NCBI GenBank assembly: GCA_902781945.1
Contig: CACZLE010000001.1
Location: 1-64,000 of the forward strand
Source of the DNA: an uncultured Eubacteriales bacterium
GTDB taxonomy: Bacteria; Bacillota; Clostridia; Christensenellales; Aristaeellaceae
Length of the DNA stretch: 64,000 bases
Direction of reading: 5' to 3'
Below, piece after piece: positions 47,883 through 58,459 of the stretch. Under the pieces are notes generated by a model, which saw only the letters and a program-made list of their open reading frames with translations, did not search any database and had not been told where the DNA came from. How positions within the stretch are numbered: position 1 is the first letter of the stretch; each line of letters starts with the position of its first letter. The position numbers were made by a program, and so were the translations under genes.

Positions 47883-49610
47883 TTACCAATATCCGTTTTG
47901 GGTGTTGATTTCGTCGATCTCACTCATGCGCAGGGCGGGGGGCTTGCAATGCTTGCAGGGCGTCAGGGCGCTGAAAGCGGGATCGTCCAATTCCGCGTAT
48001 GTCATGCTGCCCTGCAGGGGCAGAAAGCGGTTTTTGATGCTGGAGCAGTTTTGATCGGCGTGATAGTATTGCCCGCCGTTGGGGTTGTAATAGAGCACCG
48101 CGTCCGGGGGCAGGGGATATTCCATAAAGGGCTCGGGACGCCCGCTGTCCTCCCAGATGATCAGCTTGGTTTTGGTGGGCACATTGTCCCAGATCCATTT
48201 CATGTTTACGCCGTCTTCGTTGGCTTTTCGCTGCACGCGCACGCAGCCGTGGCTGGCTTTCTCTCCCAGGTATTTTTCGCAGGTGCTGAAATCCTTCAGG
48301 TCATATTTTTCGTTGTAGATATAGGGCACCTGATGCAGGATATCGCCGTTGTTGAAGCGCATGCCGTACTGACAGATCAGGTTGCCGCTGGGGAAATCGC
48401 CCACCTTGCTGCTCAGATAGTATTCTCCCGCGGGGGTCTCGTTCCAGGGCTGGGAGGAGGTGGCAAAGCCGGTGGATACCAGCAGCGTGCTCACCAGGCC
48501 TTTTTCATTGACGATATACAGCTCCTGGGTCATCTTGTCGATCAGCAGGCCGTATTCCGTGCGGGGCGTGAAGGTGCCCAGGCGGCTGGTTTCTACATAG
48601 CCCTGCACCAGGGCGGCGGTCTGGCCGTAGCCCGCGCCTTTGCCCGCGTCGCTGTACGCCTCTCCATAGCTGGAATTGTAGGTTTCCACGCTGGTCCAGC
48701 CGTTGTCCAGGGTTTCCAGCACGTGAACGCCCTGGGTCTGGCAGGTGATCAGGCCGATGGCCTCGGATTTCGCGTCCGGAGCGGCCCGCAGCTTATAGGT
48801 CTGGCGCTCGGCCTGTTTTCCGGTCCCCTCCACGATGGTCATGGGGGAGATCATCACCTGCCAGATGGCTTCCCAGTCATAGTTGCCCACTTCCATGCTC
48901 CAGAAATCGCCGGTCACGGTTTCCTGGGCCTGGGTGGAGGGTCGGATGGTGGGCTGGGGCTTGGGAGTGGCGGGGGCCGTCAGGGCGATGGTCAATTGAT
49001 AGGAATTGCTGGAGACACCGTTTTCGTCCGTTACAGTAATGGAGAGGGTATAGTCGCCGCTGATATCGATATGGACGCCTTCGATCCGCACGGTGTTGCT
49101 GCCTTCCGCCACGGGAACGGACAGAATGGGCTGCGCGCCGCCCTCGGGAGAGATCAGCAGGGCGTTGAGCAGGCCGCTTTTGCTGCTGGTCACGTCCAGC
49201 GAGAAGGAGACGTCCTCACGGCTGCGCACGGGAGTGCCCGCGCTGACCAGGATGGAGGGCGCCGCCGCGCCTATTGCGAATGGATGGGAGATGGCTTGAT
49301 CAGCGGTACGCGCCTGGAAAGTATATGCTCCCTGGGCGAGCGCTTCTCCGTTAGCGAGGCCATTGTAAATCACGGTGACCGGAGATTGGGAGACGAGAAC
49401 ATGATCCCTTAAAACCTGGACGGATTGGCCATCTGCATCCAGGACTTCCAGGGTCAGTTCCGCGTCCGTAGGGGCCGTAAGCACCACGCGCTCCGCCTTG
49501 CCCGGATTGATCACATCCGGCGCATGGGAGAAGGACAGTTCCTCCGCCAGGGCGGAAACACAGCAGGTCAGCAGAAATGCAAGGGTTATCATCAAAAAGC
49601 GAAAACGCAT
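47883..49610 (-). CDS. L,D-transpeptidase with Ig-like, SH3-like and Ada-type zinc domains
   Basis: The 575-residue secreted protein has a signal peptide (about 1-22, ending ALA), Ig-like domains (about 25-215), a Pro/Thr linker, an SH3-like domain (about 265-345), a YkuD domain with the catalytic SHGC at 453-456 (Cys456), and a C-terminal module with His517, Cys522, Cys552 and Cys555 in a H-x4-C...C-x2-C pattern, close to the Ada-type Cys4 zinc fold. YkuD enzymes form 3-3 peptidoglycan cross-links. The module is unusual on such an enzyme; secreted proteins with free cysteines at this spacing usually bind zinc. The start has AAGGAG upstream. It is transcribed from its own promoter. Confidence 0.88.
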   Translation of the reverse strand: MRFRFLMITLAFLLTCCVSALAEELSFSHAPDVINPGKAERVVLTAPTDAELTLEVLDADGQSVQVLRDHVLVSQSPVTVIYNGLANGEALAQGAYTFQARTADQAISHPFAIGAAAPSILVSAGTPVRSREDVSFSLDVTSSKSGLLNALLISPEGGAQPILSVPVAEGSNTVRIEGVHIDISGDYTLSITVTDENGVSSNSYQLTIALTAPATPKPQPTIRPSTQAQETVTGDFWSMEVGNYDWEAIWQVMISPMTIVEGTGKQAERQTYKLRAAPDAKSEAIGLITCQTQGVHVLETLDNGWTSVETYNSSYGEAYSDAGKGAGYGQTAALVQGYVETSRLGTFTPRTEYGLLIDKMTQELYIVNEKGLVSTLLVSTGFATSSQPWNETPAGEYYLSSKVGDFPSGNLICQYGMRFNNGDILHQVPYIYNEKYDLKDFSTCEKYLGEKASHGCVRVQRKANEDGVNMKWIWDNVPTKTKLIIWEDSGRPEPFMEYPLPPDAVLYYNPNGGQYYHADQNCSSIKNRFLPLQGSMTYAELDDPAFSALTPCKHCKPPALRMSEIDEINTQNGYW

Positions 49611-49645
49611 GACAAGCTCCTTTACGGGGAAAATTAACCTATAAT

Positions 49646-49674
49646 ATCATAACAGAATATTTGATTGAAAACAA
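49646..49674 (-). promoter_or_regulatory. Promoter of the L,D-transpeptidase gene
   Basis: TTGTTT (49674-49669), 17-base spacer, TATGAT (49651-49646) on the reverse strand. Confidence 0.6.
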
Positions 49675-49704
49675 TATATTGCACAAGATGTAGTGTTAAA
49701 AATA

Positions 49705-49733
49705 TTGTAAACAATTGGAGGATCGTATATAAT
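49705..49733 (+). promoter_or_regulatory. Promoter of the SNF2-nuclease gene
   Basis: TTGTAA (49705-49710), 17-base spacer, TATAAT (49728-49733). Confidence 0.7.
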
Positions 49734-49769
49734 GTATGGGTAGCTTAACGAAAACAGGAAAGGAACGCT

Positions 49770-51968
49770 ATGCTCGACAGGATCCTGAACGCGCTGCGGA
49801 CGATCCGCGCGCCCCTTGCCACAGACGAATATGATCTGCATCAGCTGGCCAGAGAAGCGCTGGCCCGGCAGGGCATCGCCTGCGTGCATGAGGCGGTGCT
49901 GGCCCCGCGCTGCCGCATTGATATCCTGTGCGGGCGCATCGGCATTGAGATCAAGCGCGGCAAGCCCACCCGATCCTCCCTGGCAAGGCAGCTTCTACGC
50001 TATGTGCAAACTGGCACATTGGATGCCGTGATCGTGGTCAGCGAGCAAAGCGTGGACCTGCCGGAGCGCTTGGACGGCGTACCTGTTTATACGATCGGGC
50101 TATTCAAGCTATGGGGGATCGCCAACGCGGCGGGTGGTGCCATCAGCCCCTCCGACGGCGTGCTCTACAAGGCGGATGAAGCCCTGCGCGCTGCCCGCGC
50201 GGCATTGGAGCTGCCGCCTGTGCAGCCGCAGCTTGAGGAGGACTACGAGGACGAGGAAGTCCCGCCTTACATGCAGGATGTGCCGCAGGCTGCCCATTAT
50301 TACGGCACCCTGTCCTATAACGCCCGCCGCCGCTGTTGGACGGTGAAGGGCGAGCCCTGTGTGATCGAACTGTGCAAACGCATGTTCCCGGGCTCCGATC
50401 ACGATAAGCGCGGCGAGGCGCGATTCACTGATCATCGGCGCATCGTGGGAGAATTGAACTGGCTGATGCTGCGATATCCGCTGGAGATCGCCAGCCGGGA
50501 CCGGGAACGCTGGGAAAAAGCCCTCAGCGGTGCGCGCTCCTATGCCGCGGCGCGGGAACGCGTCTTGAATGGGATTCAAGAGCGGGAAGCGCCCGCGGGG
50601 ATGTTCCTGGGGGAGCTGCGGCCCTTCCAGAAAAAAGGGCTGGCCTGGCTGTGCGCCACGCCCCGGGGCCTGCTGGCGGATGAAATGGGCCTGGGCAAAA
50701 CGGTGCAGGCGCTGTGCGCGCTGTGCAGCCTGCGGCTTTTTCCCGCCATCATCGTGGTGCCGCCCCATCTGGTGCGCAACTGGAAAGCCGAGATCGAGCG
50801 CTTCATCCGGATCAACGGTCAGCCGCCCCGGGTGCATGAGATCAAAGGCCTGACGCCCTACGCCTTGCCTGAGGCTGATCTTTATATCATGCACTATCTG
50901 CTGCTGCGGGGCTGGAAGGAGATATTGCCCAATTGCGGCTTCCGGGCGGTGATCTTTGACGAAGCCCAGGAATTGCGCCGGGCTGGCACGGAAAAATACT
51001 GCGCCGCCAGCCTGTTGGCCGAAAGCTGCCAGCGGGTGATGGGTCTTTCCGGCACGCCCATCTATAATCAGGGCGGCGAGATCTGGAACGTGGTCAATAT
51101 CCTGGATTATCATTTTCTGGGGGACTGGGAGTCCTTTACCCGGGAATGGTGCTATGGCTATGGAAACAATATCGTCATCAAGCCGGAGCTGCTGGGCGAA
51201 CATCTGCGCCGGGAGGGCCTGATGCTGCGCCGTACCAAGGCTGAGGTGCTGCCGGAATTGCCGGAAAAGCGCCGCCTGGTGCAGGAGATCGACGCGGATG
51301 ACAGCGTATATATGCGGCTGATGCAGCCGGTATTGGAGAAGCTGCGGCTGCTGCGGGTGGATGGCACGCTGACCGCCTCTGCCCGGGCGCTGATGATCGA
51401 TCAAATCTCCCAGGGCGAACGCCAGGCGACGGGCATCGCCAAGGCGCCTTTCGTGTGCCAATTCGTGCGGGCGCTGCTGGAAAACGGAGAAAAGGTGCTG
51501 CTGTTCGGCCATCATCATGCGGTGATGGACCGCTATCGGGAAGAGTTGCGGCCCTTTGATCCGGTGTTTATCACGGGCAGGGAATCCGGCCAGCAAAAAG
51601 AGGACGCCGCCGCGGCCTTTATGAACGGCAGGACGGATTTGTGCTGTGTTTCGCTGCGGGCTGCGTCCGGCCTGAATTTGCAGCGCGCTTCCTGCGTGGT
51701 ATTCGGGGAATTGGATTGGTCGCCCGCCGTCCATTCCCAGGCGGAGGATCGCGCCCACCGCATCGGGCAGAAGGATTCGCTGCTCTGCTATTATCTGGTC
51801 AGCCCCCGGGGCAGCGACGCGGATATCCAGGAAGCCTTGGGCTTGAAGGTCAGCCAGTTCCTGGGCCTCATGGGCGAACAGGCCCAGCCGTCAGCCCTGA
51901 TGCAGGCAGACGCGGATTACGCCCGGCGCTACGTGGAAAAGCTGATGCGCAACTATGAAGATGGATGA
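49770..51968 (+). CDS. PD-(D/E)XK nuclease domain fused to SNF2 helicase
   Basis: This 732-residue protein starts with a nuclease-like domain (about 20-110) carrying Asp51, Glu60-x-Lys62 in IEIKRG and glutamines at 74 and 80, the pattern of PD-(D/E)XK endonucleases. A middle region (180-240) leads to the SNF2 translocase: DEMGLGKT (304-311), DEAQ (397-400), SGTP (427-430), RRTKAEVLP and HRIGQ (663-667). SNF2 proteins move on double-stranded DNA; fusion to a nuclease suggests cutting at remodelled forks or foreign DNA. It lies just upstream of ruvCAB, in the same direction, with a separate promoter. The start is ATG 49770 after AGGAAAGGA. I know no named family with exactly this layout. Confidence 0.85.
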   Translation: MLDRILNALRTIRAPLATDEYDLHQLAREALARQGIACVHEAVLAPRCRIDILCGRIGIEIKRGKPTRSSLARQLLRYVQTGTLDAVIVVSEQSVDLPERLDGVPVYTIGLFKLWGIANAAGGAISPSDGVLYKADEALRAARAALELPPVQPQLEEDYEDEEVPPYMQDVPQAAHYYGTLSYNARRRCWTVKGEPCVIELCKRMFPGSDHDKRGEARFTDHRRIVGELNWLMLRYPLEIASRDRERWEKALSGARSYAAARERVLNGIQEREAPAGMFLGELRPFQKKGLAWLCATPRGLLADEMGLGKTVQALCALCSLRLFPAIIVVPPHLVRNWKAEIERFIRINGQPPRVHEIKGLTPYALPEADLYIMHYLLLRGWKEILPNCGFRAVIFDEAQELRRAGTEKYCAASLLAESCQRVMGLSGTPIYNQGGEIWNVVNILDYHFLGDWESFTREWCYGYGNNIVIKPELLGEHLRREGLMLRRTKAEVLPELPEKRRLVQEIDADDSVYMRLMQPVLEKLRLLRVDGTLTASARALMIDQISQGERQATGIAKAPFVCQFVRALLENGEKVLLFGHHHAVMDRYREELRPFDPVFITGRESGQQKEDAAAAFMNGRTDLCCVSLRAASGLNLQRASCVVFGELDWSPAVHSQAEDRAHRIGQKDSLLCYYLVSPRGSDADIQEALGLKVSQFLGLMGEQAQPSALMQADADYARRYVEKLMRNYEDG

Positions 51969-51975
51969 GCAGCGT

Positions 51976-52004
51976 TTGACAAATGCGCACAAATGTTCTA
52001 TGAT
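51976..52004 (+). promoter_or_regulatory. ruvCAB promoter with LexA-box-like site
   Basis: TTGACA (51976-51981), 17-base spacer, TATGAT (51999-52004). Between them CGCACAAATGTTCT (51986-51999) matches 12 of 14 positions of the Bacillota LexA consensus CGAACRNRYGTTYC. A repressor bound here would block polymerase. Confidence 0.65.
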
Positions 52005-52034
52005 AGGCTGTAATCTATTTCACGGAGGAGCTTT

Positions 52035-52529
52035 ATGCGCATACTGGGCATTGACCCGGGCTTGGCTACGCTGGGCTATGGCGTGATCGATACGGCGGGC
52101 AGCCGCGTGACGCTGATCAAGGCCGGGGCGGTGATCACCACGCCGGATATGATCACCCCGGATCGGCTGATTTCCATTCGCCAGCAGATCCAGCAGATCT
52201 TGAACTTTTATCGTCCGGATCAGATCGCTTTTGAGGAACTGTTTTTTGCAAAAAACATCACCACGGGCATGAATGTGTCCGCGGCCCGCGGGGTCACGGT
52301 GTGCACCTGCGCGGAATACACCAAGGAGCTGTACGAATATACGCCCATGCAGATCAAGCAGGCCATCGTGGGCTATGGCAAGGCGGACAAGCACCAGATC
52401 CAGCAGATGGTCAAGATGACCCTGGGCATGCAGGATATCATTCGTCCCGACGACGCGGCGGATGCCGTGGCCTGCGCCATCACCCATGCCAATTCCGGCC
52501 TGCTGCGCGAGCAGTTCCGCATGAAATAA
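52035..52529 (+). CDS. ruvC: Holliday junction resolvase RuvC
   Basis: The 164-residue endonuclease cuts Holliday junctions. The acidic tetrad is seen as Asp7 (GIDPGLA), Glu in AFEELFF near 66, and two Asp in DDAADA near 139-142. RNase H-like fold, standard length. It starts after GGAGGAG, and ruvA starts 9 bases after its stop. Many Bacillota (including B. subtilis) lack RuvC and use RecU; this organism follows the Clostridia pattern of ruvC-ruvA-ruvB. Confidence 0.97.
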   Translation: MRILGIDPGLATLGYGVIDTAGSRVTLIKAGAVITTPDMITPDRLISIRQQIQQILNFYRPDQIAFEELFFAKNITTGMNVSAARGVTVCTCAEYTKELYEYTPMQIKQAIVGYGKADKHQIQQMVKMTLGMQDIIRPDDAADAVACAITHANSGLLREQFRMK

Positions 52530-52538
52530 GGAGAAGCT

Positions 52539-53141
52539 ATGTACGCATATATCAACGGCGTGGTCGCCGACAAGGGGCATAACGAGCTGGTCATCGAAGC
52601 CGGCGGGGTGGGCTATTCGCTGTATTGCAGCCTGAACACCGTGCAGAACGCCCTGTCCGTGGGCGAGATGATGCGGGTCTATACCTACCTCAATGTGACC
52701 CAGGACGGCATCATGCTCTTTGGCTTTGGCACCAAGGAGGAACGGGCCATGTTCCTGCGGCTGATCAGCGTTTCCGGCATCGGCCCCAAGACGGCCATTG
52801 GCATCCTGGGCAGCATGAGCATGCGGGATCTGACCTTGGCTATCGTCATGGGGGATACCGCCGTGCTGAGCCGCGCGCCGGGTATCGGCAAGAAGACGGC
52901 CCAGCGCATCGCTCTGGAGCTCAAGGAGCAGATTTCCGATGACGAGGTGGAGGGCCTTTCCGCATCCGGCGCAAAAAACGTCGTGCCGCTGCGCCAGGAC
53001 GACCCCGTGACCGAAGCCATGATCGCCCTGCAATCCCTGGGCTATACGGCAGGAGAGGCCATGCAGGCCCTGTCTGCCGTGAAGGACAAGAGCGACCAGC
53101 CGGACGAATTGGTGCGACTTGCCCTGCGCGGCATGATGTGA
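52539..53141 (+). CDS. ruvA: Holliday junction branch migration protein RuvA
   Basis: The 200-residue tetrameric protein binds the junction and loads RuvB. The N-terminal OB domain (1-65), two helix-hairpin-helix motifs ([14 protein letters not shown] near 78-91; [13 protein letters not shown] near 113-125) and the C-terminal RuvB-contact domain (about 150-200, with [15 protein letters not shown]) are all present. It lies between ruvC and ruvB in one transcript. Confidence 0.97.
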   Translation: MYAYINGVVADKGHNELVIEAGGVGYSLYCSLNTVQNALSVGEMMRVYTYLNVTQDGIMLFGFGTKEERAMFLRLISVSGIGPKTAIGILGSMSMRDLTLAIVMGDTAVLSRAPGIGKKTAQRIALELKEQISDDEVEGLSASGAKNVVPLRQDDPVTEAMIALQSLGYTAGEAMQALSAVKDKSDQPDELVRLALRGMM

Positions 53142-53154
53142 GAGGAGGAAGCTC

Positions 53155-54192
53155 ATGGAAGAAGAACGCTTGATCGCCGGAGGCTTGCGCAGCGAGGATA
53201 TTGAGCTGGAAACCTCCCTGCGCCCGCGCTCTCTGCGGGAATATTATGGCCAATCCAAGGTGAAGGAAAGCCTTTCTATTTATATCAACGCCGCCCTGCG
53301 ACGGCATGACGCCCTGGATCACATGCTGCTTTATGGCCCGCCCGGCCTGGGCAAAACCTGTCTTGCGGGCATCGTGGCGGCGGAAATGGGGCAGAACATC
53401 CGCATCACCTCCGGTCCGGCCATTGACCGGGCGGGGGACCTGGCGTCCATCCTGGTAAAGCTGGAACCGGGCGATATCCTGTTTATCGACGAAATCCATC
53501 GCCTGTCCCATGCCGTGGAAGAAGTGCTCTATTCCGCCATGGAGGATTTTGAAATCGACCTGATGACCGGCAAGGGTCCCACGGCGCGCAGCATGCGCAT
53601 CGCCCTGCCCAAGTTCACCCTGGTTGGGGCCACCACCCGGGCGGGCATGCTATCCGCGCCGCTGCGGGATCGCTTTGGCATCATCTTTCGACTGGAAATG
53701 TATTCTCCGGAGGAGCTTTGCCAGATCGTCAGCCGCAGCGCGCACCTGCTGAACGTCAAGGCCGAGCCGGACGGCATGCTGGAGATCGCCCGTCGCAGCC
53801 GCGGTACGCCCCGCATCGCCAATCGCATGCTCAAGCGCGTGCGCGATTACGCCCAGGTGAAGGGCAACGGCTGCATCACGGAGGAGATCGCCCGGGAGGG
53901 TCTGGATATGCTGGACGTGGATCAGCTGGGCCTGGACCGGGTGGACCGCACGCTGCTGCTCACCATGATGGACAAGTTCGGCGGCGGTCCGGTAGGCCTG
54001 GATACCCTGGCGGCATCCACCGGCGAGGACGCCAATACCATTGAGGACGTTTACGAGCCCTATCTACTACAGCTGGGATTCATCCAGCGCACCCCACGGG
54101 GACGCGTATGCACGCCGCTGGTTTATGAGCATATGGGCCGCGTGAAGCCGGAAAGTCTGGCGGCGGAAGAGGATAAAGATGAAAACGAGTGA
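53155..54192 (+). CDS. ruvB: Holliday junction branch migration ATPase RuvB
   Basis: The 345-residue AAA+ motor pumps DNA through the RuvA complex. Walker A is GPPGLGKTC from residue 61; Walker B is [10 protein letters not shown] near 107-116; the arginine finger lies in [17 protein letters not shown] near 162-178. The C-terminal winged helix includes [13 protein letters not shown]. Its last 14 bases overlap queA. Confidence 0.98.
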   Translation: MEEERLIAGGLRSEDIELETSLRPRSLREYYGQSKVKESLSIYINAALRRHDALDHMLLYGPPGLGKTCLAGIVAAEMGQNIRITSGPAIDRAGDLASILVKLEPGDILFIDEIHRLSHAVEEVLYSAMEDFEIDLMTGKGPTARSMRIALPKFTLVGATTRAGMLSAPLRDRFGIIFRLEMYSPEELCQIVSRSAHLLNVKAEPDGMLEIARRSRGTPRIANRMLKRVRDYAQVKGNGCITEEIAREGLDMLDVDQLGLDRVDRTLLLTMMDKFGGGPVGLDTLAASTGEDANTIEDVYEPYLLQLGFIQRTPRGRVCTPLVYEHMGRVKPESLAAEEDKDENE

Positions 54193-55219
54193 TTTCAATT
54201 ACGATCTGCCGGAACGGCTGATCGCCCAGACGCCGGTGGAGCCCCGGGATTCCAGCCGGATGATGGTGTGCAATCGCAATAACAGCTTGCGGCAGGATCG
54301 GATTTTCCATGATATTATCGACTTTCTGCGGCCGGGCGACGTCATGGTGATCAACGAGACGCGCGTGATCCCAGCCCGTCTGCTGGGCGTCAAGGAGAGC
54401 ACCGGCGTACCTACGGAATTTCTGCTGCTGAAACGGCGGGAGATGGATACCTGGGAAGCCCTGGTGAAGCCGGGCCGTCGCCTGCATGCGGGGGATACGG
54501 TATCCTTCGGGGACGGCATCCTGCGGGCGGAGATCCTGGATACCACCGACGCAGGCGGGCGCGTGGTGCGCTTTCTGTATGAGGGCGTATTTGAAAACCT
54601 GCTGGAGCGCCTGGGCGAAATGCCCCTGCCGCCCTATATCCATGAAAAGCTCCAGGACCCCGGACGCTATCAGACGGTATATGCCCGACTGGACGGCAGC
54701 GCCGCCGCGCCCACGGCGGGCCTGCATTTTACGCCGGAATTGATGCAGAAGGTGCGGGATATGGGCGTCAGCGTGGTGCCGGTCCTGCTGCACGTGGGCC
54801 TGGGCACCTTCCGTCCCGTCAAGGAAGAGGACGTGGAAAAGCACGTGATGCACAGCGAATACTATGAGGTATCCGCCGAGGGCGCCGAGAAGATCAACGC
54901 CGCGCGAAAGGCGGGCGGCAGGCTGCTGTGCATCGGGACCACCTCCATGCGTACCATTGAAACGGTGGCGGACGAAAACGGCGTCATTCATCCCGGCGGC
55001 GGCATGACGAATATCTTCATCAAGCCCGGCGTCAAAATCAAAGCCGTGGATATGCTCCTGACCAATTTTCATCTGCCCCAGAGCACCCTGCTGATGCTGG
55101 TATCCACGCTGATGGGCCGGGAAAACGCCCTGGACGCCTATCAGGAGGCTGTGCGTAAGGAATATCGCTTCTTCTCCTTTGGGGATTGCATGCTGATAGG
55201 AGACGATCTGGTCAAATGA
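54179..55219 (+). CDS. queA: S-adenosylmethionine:tRNA ribosyltransferase-isomerase
   Basis: The 346-residue enzyme adds the cyclopentene group from SAM to preQ1 in tRNA, giving epoxyqueuosine. The family start [15 protein letters not shown] is near-identical to known members, followed by SRMMV, RVIPARL, PPYI and the C-terminal [10 protein letters not shown]. Length is normal. It overlaps ruvB by 14 bases and psuK by the ATGA of its stop. tgt was not seen in the window. Confidence 0.97.
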   Translation: MKTSDFNYDLPERLIAQTPVEPRDSSRMMVCNRNNSLRQDRIFHDIIDFLRPGDVMVINETRVIPARLLGVKESTGVPTEFLLLKRREMDTWEALVKPGRRLHAGDTVSFGDGILRAEILDTTDAGGRVVRFLYEGVFENLLERLGEMPLPPYIHEKLQDPGRYQTVYARLDGSAAAPTAGLHFTPELMQKVRDMGVSVVPVLLHVGLGTFRPVKEEDVEKHVMHSEYYEVSAEGAEKINAARKAGGRLLCIGTTSMRTIETVADENGVIHPGGGMTNIFIKPGVKIKAVDMLLTNFHLPQSTLLMLVSTLMGRENALDAYQEAVRKEYRFFSFGDCMLIGDDLVK

Positions 55220-56064
55220 GCGGGATCGCGGTTTTTGGCGGGGCTAATATGGATATCCTGGGCATGCCCCGGGATGGATTGCGCCTGCGGGATTCCAACA
55301 TCGGGCGCGTGATCCTGCGTCCCGGCGGCGTGGGCCGCAACGTGGCGGAGCAAATCGCCGCGAGGGGAGAGGAATGCGCGCTGTTCACCGTCTTCGGCAA
55401 TGATCCCATGGCGGAGGCCTTGAAGGAGGATTGCCGGAATAAGAAAATTGATATCAGTCATGCGCTGACGGCGGAAGGAAGCACCTGCGTTTATCTGGGG
55501 CTGCATGATGAATCGGGGGATATGCTGGCGGCCATCAACGATATGGCGCTGACGGAAAAGCTGACGCCCGCTTATGCCGAAGGGGTCATGGACGAGATCA
55601 ATCGGGCAGGGCTGTGTGTGCTGGACGCCAATCCGCCGGTGGAAACCGTGCGCTACGTGGCGGAGCACGCCAAGGTCCCGCTGCTGATGGACGCGGTGAG
55701 CTGCGCCAAGCTGGATCGGGTGCGGGCGGTATTGCCCCTGCTGACGGCTATCAAGCCCAATCTGATGGAAGCGCGGATGCTGACCGGACAGGATGATCCG
55801 CAGGACTGCGCAAAAGCCCTGCTCTCTCAGGGCGTGAGGCAGGTGTTCATCTCGCTGGGCGCGGAAGGGATATGCTGCGCGGATCGAGACATGTGTTGCA
55901 TATTGCCTGTGAAACAACTGAACGACGCGCCCAAAACCGGGGCGGGGGACGCCCTGTGTGCCGGGCTGGCCATCGGGATAGCCAAAGGGAAAAGTACGAT
56001 TCAATGCGCGGAATACGGCATGCGCTGCGCTGCCGATTACTTACAATACAGGGAGGATAACTGA
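55216..56064 (+). CDS. psuK: PfkB family kinase, probable pseudouridine kinase
   Basis: The 282-residue ribokinase-family protein contains [15 protein letters not shown] near 36-50 and the catalytic end [10 protein letters not shown] near 245-254. Identification as pseudouridine kinase (PsuK, making pseudouridine 5'-phosphate) rests on the psuG gene 1 base downstream. ATG 55216 overlaps the queA stop as ATGA, with AGGAGA upstream; an in-frame extension of 10 codons inside queA is rejected. Confidence 0.85.
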   Translation: MSGIAVFGGANMDILGMPRDGLRLRDSNIGRVILRPGGVGRNVAEQIAARGEECALFTVFGNDPMAEALKEDCRNKKIDISHALTAEGSTCVYLGLHDESGDMLAAINDMALTEKLTPAYAEGVMDEINRAGLCVLDANPPVETVRYVAEHAKVPLLMDAVSCAKLDRVRAVLPLLTAIKPNLMEARMLTGQDDPQDCAKALLSQGVRQVFISLGAEGICCADRDMCCILPVKQLNDAPKTGAGDALCAGLAIGIAKGKSTIQCAEYGMRCAADYLQYREDN

Positions 56065-56065
56065 T

Positions 56066-56971
<906 letters not shown>

Positions 56972-56982
56972 AATGGAACAGC

Positions 56983-57014
56983 AAAAAGGCGTCCGATTCC
57001 GGACGCCTTTTTTT
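56983..57014. terminator. Bidirectional terminator (psuG / uxaC)
   Basis: GGCGTCCG (56988-56995) pairs with CGGACGCC (57000-57007) around ATTC, flanked by AAAAA on the left and TTTTTTT on the right. It ends both the ruvC-psuG transcript and the convergent uronate operon. Confidence 0.9.
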
Positions 57015-57028
57015 GATTGGATTTGCGA

Positions 57029-58444
57029 TCAGATTTCCTTCTTGGCAAAATCGAAATACCGCTTGGCATTGCCATAGCTGATATCGCCGATGATGCCCTT
57101 GAGGGTCTCCATATCCTCGGGATAGAAGCCCTGCTCCACCCATTCGCCAAAGATGCGGCACAGGATGCGGCGGAAATACTCATGCCGGGGATAGCTGAGG
57201 AAGGAACGGCTGTCGGTCAGCATGCCCACAAAGCCCGCCAGGTAGCCCAGGTTGGCCAGGGACTTGATCTGCTCGCTCATGCCGTCAAAGTGATCGTTGA
57301 ACCACCAAGCGGAGCCATGCTGGATCTTCCCCACGGCTTCATCGGACTGGAAGCAGCCCAGGATGCTGTCGATGGCGGCGTTGTCGTTGGTGTTGAGGGA
57401 ATACAGGATGGTCTTGGGCAGCTTGTCCTTGTCCTGCAGATTGCCCAGGAAAGCAGCGGTCTGAGCGGAAGGAGCGTAGTTGTCCACGCAGTCAAAGCCA
57501 GTATCGGGGCCCATCTGACGGAACATGATGGGGTTGTTGTCCCGGCGGCAGCCGTAGTGCAGCTGCATCACCCAGCCGCGGTCATGGTACTCGGTGGCCA
57601 CGAAGGTCATGAAGGCAAACTTGAACTTGGCTTCCTCCTCAGCAGAGGGCAGCTTGCCAGCCAGACGGGCAGACACGATGGCTTCCAGCTCCTCATCGGA
57701 AGCGGGGGCGTACATCACATAGTTCAGCGCATGATCGCTGAGCTTGCAGCCATGGGCGGCGAAGAAGTCCAGACGGTTTTTGAGGGCCTTTTTCAGATCG
57801 GCAAAGCTGGCGATCTTCATGCCGGAGGCCTGCTCCAGCTGAGCCAGATAATCCAGCCAGGTGGGCTTTTCCAGGTTCATGGCCTTGTCAGGACGCCAGG
57901 CGGGCAGCACGGTGACGGGGAAGGTCTTGTCCGCCGCCAGCTTTTCATGCCATTCCAGGCTGTCGATGGGATCATCCGTGGTGCAGATGGTGTCCACATT
58001 GCTCATCATGATCAGTCCGCGGCTGGTATAGCCTTCGCTTTGCAGCTTTTCGTTGGCCAGCTTCCACACCTCGGGGGCGGTGGACTTATTCAGGATGCCG
58101 TCATAGCCAAAGAAGCGGCGCAGCTCCAGATGGCTCCAATGATACAGGGGATTGCCGATGGCCTTGCCCAGCACTTCGGCGTATTTCTCGAATTTCTCGT
58201 AATCGCTGGCATCACCGGTGATGTATTTTTCGGGCACGCCCGCGCTGCGCATCAGACGCCACTTGTAGTGGTCGCCGCCCAGCCACACCTGGGTGATGTT
58301 GTCATAGCGGATATTCTCATAGATCTCACGGGGGCTGAGGTGGCAATGGTAGTCGATGATGGGGCAATGCTCGGATACTTCGTGATAAAGCACCTTGGCG
58401 GTTTCGGTGTTCAGCAGGAAGTCCTTATCCATAAACGATTTCAT
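57029..58444 (-). CDS. uxaC: Glucuronate isomerase (uronate isomerase)
   Basis: The 471-residue TIM-barrel enzyme converts D-glucuronate to D-fructuronate and D-galacturonate to D-tagaturonate. Family blocks are IIDYHCHLSPREI near 28-40 with the metal His-x-His, GYDGIL and SNVDTICTTDDP near 147-158, and the late VGMLTDSRSFLSYPRH near 415-430. Last gene of the operon, 15 bases after kdgK. Start has GGAGG upstream. Confidence 0.97.
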   Translation of the reverse strand: MKSFMDKDFLLNTETAKVLYHEVSEHCPIIDYHCHLSPREIYENIRYDNITQVWLGGDHYKWRLMRSAGVPEKYITGDASDYEKFEKYAEVLGKAIGNPLYHWSHLELRRFFGYDGILNKSTAPEVWKLANEKLQSEGYTSRGLIMMSNVDTICTTDDPIDSLEWHEKLAADKTFPVTVLPAWRPDKAMNLEKPTWLDYLAQLEQASGMKIASFADLKKALKNRLDFFAAHGCKLSDHALNYVMYAPASDEELEAIVSARLAGKLPSAEEEAKFKFAFMTFVATEYHDRGWVMQLHYGCRRDNNPIMFRQMGPDTGFDCVDNYAPSAQTAAFLGNLQDKDKLPKTILYSLNTNDNAAIDSILGCFQSDEAVGKIQHGSAWWFNDHFDGMSEQIKSLANLGYLAGFVGMLTDSRSFLSYPRHEYFRRILCRIFGEWVEQGFYPEDMETLKGIIGDISYGNAKRYFDFAKKEI

Positions 58445-58459
58445 GATGGCAAGTCCTCC

